DNA of 14,642 bases from CAYOLL01 sp964404765 [NCBI: uncultured Gemmatimonadota bacterium] (lineage in GTDB: Bacteria > 4572-55), in contig CAYOLL010000148.1 in assembly GCA_964404765.1 (NCBI GenBank), positions 1-14,642 of the forward strand, read 5' to 3'. Positions 1 through 6,679 of this stretch are shown here, in pieces. Position numbers and translations under genes: made by a program. How positions within the stretch are numbered: position 1 is the first letter of the stretch; every line of letters starts with the position of its first letter. Below the pieces are notes generated by a model, which saw only the letters and a program-made list of their open reading frames with translations, did no database searches and was not told the DNA's origin.

Positions 1-62
1 CCGGCATGACATCGAATTGAAATGCAATTTCTAACCCTTAATCAGTATAGCATTATTACACA

Positions 63-710
63 TTAATCCAGCTTTGACTTAACGCGCTTGGCCCACTCGG
101 AGTTTGGGTCAATCTCTATCAGCTTCTTATAAGCATTTTTTGCCTTGTCGGATTGGCCCAGTTTTTCATGGCAACCGCCCAACAGATACAGCGCTTCTTG
201 CCGGGTATCGTTATTGGTGGATGAATCGGCCATTTTTTCAAAGTAGCTGATTGCGGTTTTGATCAACGCCTGATCCGGCGATTGTTGGGCGCTGTTAGAG
301 TCTTTCCACTTGGTCTTGACTTGCTCCAACAGTTCACCGCGCATAGCTGCGGTGTTGGCTGTGCCATCGTTTTTGCCGGGGTCTTTTACAAACAGGGCAA
401 CTTTTTCCCAGATGCTGCGGGTCCAGATTTTTTCGTGTTCAGCCGCGGCGTCTTTAATCTTTTTTGATTGATTGGGGCCGATTTTAAGCGGCAGGCTTTT
501 GGGTGCCGTCAGCTCAATTTCCGAATCCGCGCCGGTTTTGACGGTTGCTTCGGCATCCACGGTTTGGCCTACTTTGACTTCCAGCGCCGCGCCGTTGGCC
601 GCCGTAATTTTGACCTCACCTTTAACCAATTCAATTTTATAATCCCCGGCATAAGCCACGCTGCTGACAAACAACGCAAACATCGCGACCCAAATCATCT
701 TGAAACGCAT
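63..710 (-). CDS. Secreted FecR-like / TPR protein
   Basis: This gene encodes a 215-residue exported protein of unknown role. Residues 1-21 form a typical Sec signal peptide (MRFK, a hydrophobic core, then AYA before GDYK), so the mature protein should be periplasmic. Residues about 24-82 have the beta-rich pattern of a FecR-like domain (a 'GEVKI...VKVGQTV...VKTG.DSEIEL' layout). Residues about 145-212 form one or two TPR-like helical hairpins, including 'ALYLLGGCHEKLGQSDKAKNAYKK' in outline. I place the start at the ATG at 710 because a GGAGG ribosome site sits 5 bases upstream; a longer reading frame would need a TTG at 722. It is the last gene of a minus-strand group, 29 bases after the preceding stop. 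FecR domains are known in sigma-factor signalling and in peptidoglycan- or polysaccharide-binding proteins, but no sigma factor is nearby. A structural or scaffold role in the envelope is inference. Confidence 0.8.
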   Translation of the reverse strand: MRFKMIWVAMFALFVSSVAYAGDYKIELVKGEVKITAANGAALEVKVGQTVDAEATVKTGADSEIELTAPKSLPLKIGPNQSKKIKDAAAEHEKIWTRSIWEKVALFVKDPGKNDGTANTAAMRGELLEQVKTKWKDSNSAQQSPDQALIKTAISYFEKMADSSTNNDTRQEALYLLGGCHEKLGQSDKAKNAYKKLIEIDPNSEWAKRVKSKLD

Positions 711-739
711 CTTGTCCTCCAAACGATACCATTTAAAAG

Positions 740-1069
740 CTAGCGGGTTTCCTCTTGCAAGGCAATGAGGTAGGCTGAATAAACATTCTGGAGCGCCGCG
801 CCCGTTTTCGCAGCGTCCATATCAAGGTCTCTTACCAGCAATTGGGCAAAAAATTCCCCTATCTTCTGAAATTCCTTAAAACGGACTTGCAGATCGACGA
901 CAGTTTCCAAATCCTTGACTTTATAAACCCCGCCCTGCTCATAGAGCTCGACGGCTTCGCGCATGAGCCCGCGTAGCGCAATCGGGTTGGCTGTGGGCAA
1001 TTCTTTTTGGATCTCCTGCACAAATATCTGCATCATTTGACGCTGACGCGGCGTAAATTTATCTTCCAT
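740..1069 (-). CDS. Small helical protein, function unknown
   Basis: This gene encodes a 109-residue, charged, apparently all-helical soluble protein with no signal peptide and no membrane segment. I do not recognise the family. The start ATG lies only 3 bases after the TAA of the upstream gene, and the only ribosome-site-like string (ACAGG) overlaps the end of that gene, so translational coupling to it is likely. The C-terminal half, with 'DLQVRFKEFQKIGEFFAQLLVRDLDMDAA' in outline, is strongly amphipathic and could mediate oligomerisation. The tight coupling suggests that it works with the 267-residue protein encoded just before it, possibly as a partner or modulator. That is inference from gene order only. 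Confidence 0.65.
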   Translation of the reverse strand: MEDKFTPRQRQMMQIFVQEIQKELPTANPIALRGLMREAVELYEQGGVYKVKDLETVVDLQVRFKEFQKIGEFFAQLLVRDLDMDAAKTGAALQNVYSAYLIALQEETR

Positions 1070-1072
1070 AGT

Positions 1073-1876
1073 TTATGCCTGTGCGGCTGAGGTGTTGATT
1101 GTGGCATCCAGGTGGTTGCAGACGGTATCTAATGCGCCTTTTGCCAGAAAAGCTTCCGCCTCCGAACATTTGTAGGCCATTTTTCCCTCTTTCTTGGGAT
1201 GAACAAAGTTTCGATAGCCGCGCAGCACCTGATCAATCGTATTGGCGCGATCCATCGGTAACAAGCCTATATCGACCGAAACTTCAATCGCTTCGCCCAG
1301 CTTCCAAAACTCAATAGGTGATTTTGGCGCTTTAGGGCTGTTCGAGGCTTTTTCCCGAAAGTTTGGGCGGTTATTCGTCACATCGTAGAGAATGGCCTCC
1401 AAAATACTACCGGCCAGGATAACGGCGCTTTTCCACGCACCGGATGGGATCAGTAAAAGATTTAATTCCCGATAATCGCGCTCGATAATTGTTCGCAGGT
1501 CTTCATTGACGATAAAGCCGAAAGATCGCGTCGTTTTTGCCGAACCTTCACCGCTGTAAGTATCCAGAATATCAATCAGCCGTTTGGTGAAGGTTGGAAT
1601 CGGGACATTGCCGATCACCGGCGTCTTTTTGAGCATCTGCACCGCGCCCTTGCTCTTGGCCAGATTGCGGGAAATCGTCCTGATTTTGACAAATTCAAAG
1701 CGTGCGCCGGGTGGAAACTCACGCGGGTCGATGCGATCCAGCTCTTCGGCTAGCGCGTCAATCAGACCGTATAGGCTGGTGCTCAGACTGCCTTCTTTAA
1801 CCAGATTTGGCTTGATGTTGACCTTGGACGCTTCGGCGCTAATTTGATTGGCAATTTCTTTGATGTATTCAACCAT
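1073..1876 (-). CDS. Helical protein with HEPN-like C-terminal motif
   Basis: This gene encodes a 267-residue soluble, mostly helical protein. Its C-terminal half (about 125-260) has a helix starting YRELNLLLIPSGAWKSAVI, then ILEAILYDV, and then 'VLRGYRNFVHP' at about 217-227. That layout resembles the HEPN/DUF4145-like group, in which an arginine and a histidine (here R219 or R222 and H226, followed by proline) lie near the end of a helical bundle. The spacing is R-x6-H or R-x3-H, so an RNase-type HEPN site is possible but not certain. The N-terminal half (1-110) is unassigned. An AAGGA ribosome site lies 8 bases before the ATG. The next gene starts 3 bases after this stop and is probably co-translated. 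No nucleotidyltransferase antitoxin partner is visible, so a classical HEPN/MNT pair is not supported. Confidence 0.7.
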   Translation of the reverse strand: MVEYIKEIANQISAEASKVNIKPNLVKEGSLSTSLYGLIDALAEELDRIDPREFPPGARFEFVKIRTISRNLAKSKGAVQMLKKTPVIGNVPIPTFTKRLIDILDTYSGEGSAKTTRSFGFIVNEDLRTIIERDYRELNLLLIPSGAWKSAVILAGSILEAILYDVTNNRPNFREKASNSPKAPKSPIEFWKLGEAIEVSVDIGLLPMDRANTIDQVLRGYRNFVHPKKEGKMAYKCSEAEAFLAKGALDTVCNHLDATINTSAAQA

Positions 1877-1920
1877 TTTCTCTATCCTTAATAATTAATT
1901 CATAGGGCGGCCAGCCGCAA

Positions 1921-1986
1921 TTGTAGCACAGAATAGCATTCTGTGCTTTCATCCAAGTATGCTCAGATTGCTAATCTGAGCTACAA
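1921..1986. repeat. Composite double-hairpin palindromic element
   Basis: Two perfect stem-loops sit side by side inside a shared outer inverted repeat. Stem 1 pairs AGCACAGAAT (1925-1934) with ATTCTGTGCT (1938-1947) around the loop AGC. Stem 2 pairs GCTCAGATT (1961-1969) with AATCTGAGC (1973-1981) around the loop GCT. The outer arms are TTGTAGC (1921-1927) and GCTACAA (1980-1986). A further GCGG/CCGC hairpin lies just left (1907-1918), and AACATT/AATGTT arms with a GC-rich centre lie just right (1985-2011). No T-run follows in either direction, so this is not a canonical terminator. It lies upstream of the 267-residue gene and looks like a dispersed intergenic palindrome of REP/BIME type; copies elsewhere cannot be checked here. 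Confidence 0.6.
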
Positions 1987-2029
1987 CATTCCCGCGCGCC
2001 GCGCAAATGTTGAGATGTAGTTTTATAAA

Positions 2030-2150
2030 TTAGCCACGAAATACGCGAAAGGCACAGGTTTATCAAAGTCAGGCTTAAAACTTGCCTTTTTTGGTTTTGG
2101 ATGCGTAACTTTTTAAAGGACAACCCTTTGGTGTATTTAGTGTGGTAGAA
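2030..2150. repeat. Degenerate inverted repeat, MITE-like relic
   Basis: The left arm, TAGCCACGAAATACGCGAAAG (starting 2031; first 20 bases are TAGCCACGAAATACGCGAAA), resembles the reverse complement of the right arm at about 2126-2148, which reads CTACCACACTAAATACACCA on the minus strand. The shared core is CCAC..AATAC.C.AAAG with a two-base indel. The arms enclose about 75 bases with no reading frame. The element fills the gap just downstream of the glycosyltransferase gene. The pattern is similar to the second degenerate inverted repeat at 3645-3811. I read it as a decayed non-autonomous repeat, with modest confidence. Confidence 0.35.
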
Positions 2151-2158
2151 AACCGTTT

Positions 2159-3622
2159 TTATCTCGATTGCCGCGTGCTGGCAATGGACTGGCTGGCTAA
2201 GTAACCAAAACCGAATTGAAAGAGCATAAAAAAGGGAATCGACATAAAGAAACCGCGCATCAAAAACTCGACCATCCCTATTGTAAAGTACAAGGCCAGC
2301 GTCAGTTCCGCCAAATAGACGTAACTCCGGCGTGATCGATACATTTTATTTTTCCAATCAATGCGCGTCTTTTCGATTTTGAACTTGGGTGTGCGCACAA
2401 ATTCACTTTGCCGCCCCAGCAACGCCTCCAGTGTAGCTAAACCGTTGTTAATCGACAGGCCAATGCCCAAGGCCATCATGGCTGGAATATGCAATATGTG
2501 CGGCCACATTTTACCCAGCACATGCCGAATTGTAACGGCATAGTACGCCGTTACGGAAACGGTTGCCGCAAAAAACATAAAGATGTACAATGCGACCCAA
2601 ATCCACAGCCGCGACTCGATTTGCAATGTCAACACCGGGGTCATCAGCAAGGCCGGAACCAGCATCAGCAGATAGCCGATGTTGTTGGTCAAATGAACGG
2701 TTGCCTCCAGTTTAACCGGCAGAGGCAGGTTTGCCGCCCAAATGCGACGCAGCAGTTTTCGCCCTGTTTGGATGGAACCTTTGGCCCACCGATGTTGCTG
2801 ACTTTTATATGCATTTACATCCACCGGCAGTTCCGCCGGAGCTACGACATCCGGCAAAAAACAGAACCGCCAGCCGGCCAACTGTGCCCGGTAGCTCAAA
2901 TCCAGATCTTCGGTAAGCGTATCGTGCTGCCAGCCGCCGCCGTCGTTTATTGCCTGCCGCCGCCAGACACCGGCGGTGCCGTTAAAGTTAAAGAATTTGC
3001 CGGAACGCGCTCGCGCTAAGTGTTCGATGACAAAATGACCGTCCAAAAAGATGGCCTGCAGCTTGGTCAGCAGTGAATAGTTGCGGTTAATATGACCCCA
3101 GCGGGTTTGCACCATGCCAATACCCGGCTGCAGGATGTACGGAATTGTCGCTTTTAAAAAGTCTGGCTGCGGGACAAAATCGGCATCAAAAATGGCAATA
3201 AATTCCACGTCTGATTGGGTCAATCCATACGCCAGCGCTCCGGCTTTAAAGCCATGGCGATCTGCCCGCCGCAGGTGCTCGATACGATAGCCTCGCTTTT
3301 GCAGCAGCCGCACCAATCGCGCCGTCAAATGCCTGGTAGCGTCCGTCGAATCATCCAAAACCTGTATGTGCAGTCTGTCTTTGGGATAATCCAGTCGAAC
3401 AACGGCTTTTAATAAGCGTTTGATGACGTAGCGCTCATTGTAGATCGGCAGTTGTACCAGCGCTGCGGGCCATTCGGCCGGCGCAGGCGGGGGCGTCTCC
3501 TTCTCATCGCAATGCTTGAAGTAAAGGTGTAGCAGATAATATTTATGCAGGCCGAATAAGGCCAGTGCCGGTAAAGACAGCAGATAAAATATTAGCAGTA
3601 GTTGCTCAAATGTGGCTGCCAA
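2159..3622 (-). CDS. Membrane family-2 glycosyltransferase (cellulose/mannan-synthase type)
   Basis: This gene encodes a 487-residue inner-membrane processive glycosyltransferase that should transfer sugars from a nucleotide-sugar donor to a growing beta-glycan. A membrane segment spans about 6-35. The cytosolic GT-A domain (about 50-295) carries every family-2 signature: LDDST (D90, D91) for donor binding, DAD at 146-148 for the metal, TED at 237-239 (with D239 as likely catalytic base), and QQHRW at 275-279, the Q(Q/R)xxRW motif of processive enzymes. Four more membrane segments follow at about 312-335, 339-364, 375-402 and 434-480 (the last may be two). The start is a TTG codon, chosen because AAGGAG lies 9 bases upstream and the N-terminal helix begins there. 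No BcsB, BcsC or PilZ partner is adjacent, so the polymer is unknown; beta-mannan or glucomannan is as likely as cellulose. Confidence 0.88.
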   Translation of the reverse strand: MAATFEQLLLIFYLLSLPALALFGLHKYYLLHLYFKHCDEKETPPPAPAEWPAALVQLPIYNERYVIKRLLKAVVRLDYPKDRLHIQVLDDSTDATRHLTARLVRLLQKRGYRIEHLRRADRHGFKAGALAYGLTQSDVEFIAIFDADFVPQPDFLKATIPYILQPGIGMVQTRWGHINRNYSLLTKLQAIFLDGHFVIEHLARARSGKFFNFNGTAGVWRRQAINDGGGWQHDTLTEDLDLSYRAQLAGWRFCFLPDVVAPAELPVDVNAYKSQQHRWAKGSIQTGRKLLRRIWAANLPLPVKLEATVHLTNNIGYLLMLVPALLMTPVLTLQIESRLWIWVALYIFMFFAATVSVTAYYAVTIRHVLGKMWPHILHIPAMMALGIGLSINNGLATLEALLGRQSEFVRTPKFKIEKTRIDWKNKMYRSRRSYVYLAELTLALYFTIGMVEFLMRGFFMSIPFFMLFQFGFGYLASQSIASTRQSR

Positions 3623-3644
3623 ATGTTGTGCGCTCCTTGCCCGA

Positions 3645-3811
3645 ATTATGCATCATCACGGAGACACGGAGATCACAGAGAATTGATAAATAAGAAGTTA
3701 AAGCCAAAAATGACAAAAGATTTTTAAAAACGCAATTTATGTGTTGAAATTGACCAGAACTCTTATAATTCTTATATCTCCGTGTTCTCTGTGTCTCGGT
3801 GGTGAATAATA
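3645..3811. repeat. Inverted repeat of CACGGAGACACAGAG type
   Basis: The left arm (3645-3682) carries CATCACGGAGACACGGAGAT. The right arm (3774-3811), read on the minus strand, carries CACCGAGACACAGAGAACAC followed by GGAGAT. Both are built from CAC.GAGACAC.GAGA blocks, with flanking ATTAT on both sides. About 90 AT-rich bases with no credible gene lie between the arms. This sequence style is widely scattered in unrelated bacterial genomes and often yields spurious small proteins reading 'TTETQRTRR', as it does here on the minus strand. The element sits directly upstream of the TTG start and ribosome site of the glycosyltransferase gene, so it forms that gene's leader or promoter region and separates it from the nucleoside hydrolase. 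Confidence 0.6.
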
Positions 3812-3845
3812 CAGGCTTGATATTAACGATCAATTAAATCATAGA

Positions 3846-4802
3846 TTAACCCGGCAGTGGACAGCGGAACAGGTTGAGGACACCGGTCAGGAAAGCATCC
3901 ACATCAATATCGCAGGCTGCTTGAATACGGCGGCCGTTTTCTGCCGCGGCAACGGCTTTAATACGCCCGGCAGAGGGCAGTTCCGTTTGTACGATCGTGA
4001 AAACTTCGCGGAAACGGATGTGCTCCGGCATGGCCAGATAGCCTGTTGTCAGTGTATCCCACATGTGATAGGTATATTCATACGCCGGAATTGTGCCCAC
4101 GGTCATGGCCCAGATTTGACCGGCCAGATCAGAAACGGCAAAACGACGCTGACGGGCCAGACTTACTAAAAAATCGAACGTCACCGGCACTTTGTCCGTA
4201 GCATCCAGCGGAAAGAGTCGGATTGGAACTGCGGTTTGCCACAATCGGGCAGCCGCCGGCGGATCCCAATAGACATTCCACTCGGCGGAGCCGTCATGCT
4301 CGTAGTCCCGCACATTGCCGGGCGTATCCAGCGCGCCGCCCATCCAGATAACTTCCGCCACATGCGCTTGCAGATGAGGATTGGTCTCCAGAGCTGCGGC
4401 GATATTGGTGACAGGCCCGGTAACCAGAAGGGTAATCGGCTCGGCGGCTTTCTGTAATTGATCGGCAATAAATTGATGGCCGGCCAAACCGACCGGTTCT
4501 GCCAACGGCGAGTCCGGCTCGTTTAAAATCGGCAGGGCGTTGATGCGATAAGCATCCGCCCGCCAGATTGGGGGAAACGGGTGTACGCCCGGCAGTGTGC
4601 CGGCGCTGACCGGAATATCCGTGCGGCGGAACAAGCGCAGCATTTTTTGGGTCGCCGCCAGCGCCGGACGCAAATAGCTATCGGCCGGGGTGACCACGAT
4701 TCCTTTCAAATCAATATGCGGCATACATAACAGCATCATCAAGGATAATAAATCGTCATAACCGCCGTCATGGTCAAAGATGACCGGCTTTTTTTCCATC
4801 AT
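3846..4802 (-). CDS. Nucleoside hydrolase-like (IunH/CU-NH fold) protein
   Basis: This gene encodes a 318-residue cytosolic protein of the inosine-uridine nucleoside hydrolase family, whose members cleave the N-glycosidic bond of ribonucleosides using a calcium-bound aspartate cluster. Family marks are: DHDGGYDD at 10-17, matching DTDxGxDD with D10, D12, D16 and D17 kept; 'LLVTGPVTNIAAAL' at 125-138; 'VIWMGG' at 151-156; 'EWNVYWDP' at 174-181, in place of the usual E-F-N; and 'MWDTLTTGYL' near 247-256, where D249 is kept. The histidine normally before that aspartate (HDPLA-type motif) is W248 here, and position 11 is histidine instead of threonine. The hydrolase fold is clear, but the substrate cannot be assigned. 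The start ATG has GGAG 10 bases upstream. It lies 119 bases downstream of the cytochrome gene on the same strand, so read-through is possible but an own promoter is equally likely. Confidence 0.85.
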   Translation of the reverse strand: MMEKKPVIFDHDGGYDDLLSLMMLLCMPHIDLKGIVVTPADSYLRPALAATQKMLRLFRRTDIPVSAGTLPGVHPFPPIWRADAYRINALPILNEPDSPLAEPVGLAGHQFIADQLQKAAEPITLLVTGPVTNIAAALETNPHLQAHVAEVIWMGGALDTPGNVRDYEHDGSAEWNVYWDPPAAARLWQTAVPIRLFPLDATDKVPVTFDFLVSLARQRRFAVSDLAGQIWAMTVGTIPAYEYTYHMWDTLTTGYLAMPEHIRFREVFTIVQTELPSAGRIKAVAAAENGRRIQAACDIDVDAFLTGVLNLFRCPLPG

Positions 4803-4921
4803 GTGTTCTTTTCTCCAGACCGTCAGGTTTTGGATAATGTGGTGCGACTCGCTATTCCGGCAACGCTATTCCCGCACAAGCATAGCATAATGGACGCAAA
4901 AAATCCAGCACGATTTTGGGG

Positions 4922-6259
4922 CTATGGGGCAAACAATTCCGACTGGTAGGAAAAAATATCGAAGACGGGCAGTCGGGTCGTCAAGGCGCCCAAACCTATC
5001 CGGCGCAGCAAATACGGCGGGAAAGCCCGGAAGCGAACCCGCACGGACAGCGTTCCCGCCTGATCCGGCAGAACGTACTCTGCCGTGGCGGATCCGCCGG
5101 CGGGAATGGTGTTATTTTCGATCCGGTCAGCTTCCCAAAAGAACAGCGTTTCATGGTTTTGCGAAATTGGTGTGCCGTTAAATAAGGCCAGCGATGAATC
5201 CGCCGGGAGCTGGCCGGAGTGAACATAGTCGCTGTATTGTGTGCGCAAATCGCCATTTGGGTCCAGATCGCCGCTGCAGAAGAGCGTGTCGCCGGCGGCT
5301 GTGCGAAAAACCGTCTCGATCCAGAGCTGCCGCTCGAAGATGCTGCCGCTGGGGATATTATGGCCGACAGCGTGATTTGTTAGGACGACTTTAACGGTGC
5401 GGGCCGCGCCAATTTCGCTGACCGCCACGCTGACGCGAATCGCCTGCTTGAGCAGGTCATCAATTGCCGCGACGGTTTCGTCACGACCCGGAAAGTCAAC
5501 CAAAGGCGCGTCGACGCCCACAAAACGATGGCGATGAACCTGACGCATCGGCCCGCCGACACCGGCCTGGCCCGTATAAGCGGGCATGTGACAATTCTGG
5601 CATTGGATGCTCATACCGTTAAAGGCGCTTTCATCCCACTCGCGGTTGGTCGCTTCCAGCAGGAATTGGCCGGATGGGTTTAGCAGATTATGACAGGGCC
5701 GGCAGATTTCCGAACGATTGTACGACGGGTGATAATCCGAGTCATGAAAACCGTTTTCCCGGGGGGCGGGAATCGGCCCGCTGCGGACGCCGTCCAACCG
5801 AAAGTCGCGGATACTGACGCCCGACTCCAACCGATCCACCGCCAACGAATGGCAGACATCGCAAGAAATGCCGGCAGCCGCCAACGACGAAAGCCGGGCC
5901 GGATCAAAACCCGGCGGCGTCTCCCCCAGCAACGATCCCAACGGGCTATGGCATTTGACACAAAACTGGTCTATTTGACCGCCGGAGCGCTGGTGGGCAA
6001 TTGTATTCAGGGCAAAAAAAGCCGGGTCTACAAAAGCATAGGCGTGCATGGAAGTTTGCCACTCAGCAAAATGTTGCGGGTGACAGGGGCGGCAATCTTC
6101 GGGTGGGCGCATTTTTTGGCGCAGCACTGCCAGCGTGTCTACGTTGGGCGGCTTTTCATCCGGTCGGGTGGCGTGGTCACAGCCCGTGGCGACAAGTATG
6201 GCCATGACGAGTATTCCGGAGAAGCGGCGCATTGTTTTTATTGCCTGGGCATTATTCAT
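4922..6259 (-). CDS. Pentaheme c-type cytochrome lipoprotein
   Basis: This gene encodes a 445-residue exported electron carrier with five CxxCH heme sites: C56-H60 (CRPCH), C100-H104 (CVKCH), C133-H137 (CDVCH), C186-H190 (CRPCH) and C220-H224 (CQNCH). The N-terminus (MRRF, a hydrophobic stretch, then VATGC with C27) is a lipoprotein signal, so the protein should be anchored to a membrane and face the periplasm or outside. The heme part (about 50-230) resembles the cytochrome c554-like multiheme group. The C-terminal part (about 270-440) is beta-rich and contains 'NHAVGHNIPSG', a motif seen in several multiheme cytochromes with an added sandwich domain. I chose the ATG at 6259 because GGAG sits 7 bases upstream; a start at 6286 would add a charged extension before the signal. 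Redox partner and substrate are unknown, and no cytochrome maturation or oxidoreductase gene is adjacent. Confidence 0.85.
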   Translation of the reverse strand: MNNAQAIKTMRRFSGILVMAILVATGCDHATRPDEKPPNVDTLAVLRQKMRPPEDCRPCHPQHFAEWQTSMHAYAFVDPAFFALNTIAHQRSGGQIDQFCVKCHSPLGSLLGETPPGFDPARLSSLAAAGISCDVCHSLAVDRLESGVSIRDFRLDGVRSGPIPAPRENGFHDSDYHPSYNRSEICRPCHNLLNPSGQFLLEATNREWDESAFNGMSIQCQNCHMPAYTGQAGVGGPMRQVHRHRFVGVDAPLVDFPGRDETVAAIDDLLKQAIRVSVAVSEIGAARTVKVVLTNHAVGHNIPSGSIFERQLWIETVFRTAAGDTLFCSGDLDPNGDLRTQYSDYVHSGQLPADSSLALFNGTPISQNHETLFFWEADRIENNTIPAGGSATAEYVLPDQAGTLSVRVRFRAFPPYLLRRIGLGALTTRLPVFDIFSYQSELFAP

Positions 6260-6339
6260 CTTCAGTCTCCTTTTTCGGCAGTCCAAAGCTGATTACATAT
6301 ATATTGCATTGCCCGTAATATTGCCACAATAAATAGTTA

Positions 6340-6366
6340 TTGAAATGTTCTGCGATCCGCTATAAG
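6340..6366 (+). promoter_or_regulatory. Candidate sigma-70-like promoter (distal)
   Basis: TTGAAA (6340-6345) matches the -35 consensus at five of six positions, and TATAAG (6361-6366) matches the -10 consensus at five of six. The spacing is 15 bases, shorter than the ideal 17, which lowers confidence. Transcription from here would give a leader of roughly 300 bases for the acyl-CoA synthetase fusion. Confidence 0.25.
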
Positions 6367-6489
6367 CGCGGGAACGCCAAAAAAATCTGCGCGCGGTAAG
6401 TTCAGAGCTTTTCAAATTTTGACCAGTCATTATTCATTATTTGATGTTTCCACATGCTAACCGCCCGGCTTATCCCAAAAACTTGCTGC

Positions 6490-6518
6490 TTGACTTTCGT
6501 CATTGGATTTTTGATATT
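6490..6518 (+). promoter_or_regulatory. Candidate sigma-70-like promoter (proximal)
   Basis: TTGACT (6490-6495) matches the -35 consensus at five of six positions. It is followed, after an ideal 17-base spacer, by GATATT (6513-6518), which matches the -10 at four of six. It would give a leader of about 155 bases before the ATG at 6680. The consensus is an enterobacterial one and may not hold in this organism. Confidence 0.3.
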
Positions 6519-6679
6519 AGACCCTGCCATTCACCCGAAATAGTAAGGTTTTTATTTGGAAAACACCTTGCGGCATCAACAAATAGCTTTGCCCATCTGA
6601 GCCGTCGCGCGGGGAAGCATTCCGCGTGCCACTGGCAAAACCACAAAAATTTTGCACCTCTAAACGGAAGGAAACCGCC

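Larger units (their letters stand above)
6260..6679. other. Divergent intergenic region, 420 bases
   Basis: This stretch separates the minus-strand cytochrome from the plus-strand acyl-CoA synthetase fusion and should hold both promoters. I see two weak sigma-70-like candidates for the plus strand (listed separately) and no convincing one for the minus strand. Short reading frames here lack ribosome sites and show no recognisable domain. No RNA gene, strong hairpin or repeat family was recognised. An in-frame upstream ATG at 6626 extends the fusion gene by 18 codons but has no ribosome site. Confidence 0.5.

Noticed and set aside
1-62. AATTG/CAATT hairpin downstream of the FecR-like gene as terminator
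   Set aside because: The stem is five AT-rich pairs with no T-run after it. Nothing else is visible in these bases.
1921-1986. Hairpins as Rho-independent terminators
   Set aside because: No T-run follows either stem in either direction, and the element lies upstream rather than downstream of the nearest gene start on the minus strand.
2111-2130. AAAGG/CCTTT hairpin as terminator of the glycosyltransferase gene
   Set aside because: In the direction of transcription the stem is followed by A residues, not T residues, and the stem is only five pairs.
3606-3833. 75-codon minus-strand reading frame beginning MIVNIKPVLFTTETQRTRR
   Set aside because: Most of it is translated from the CACGGAGACACAGAG inverted repeat. 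It overlaps the glycosyltransferase start, and the peptide type is a known artefact of this repeat.
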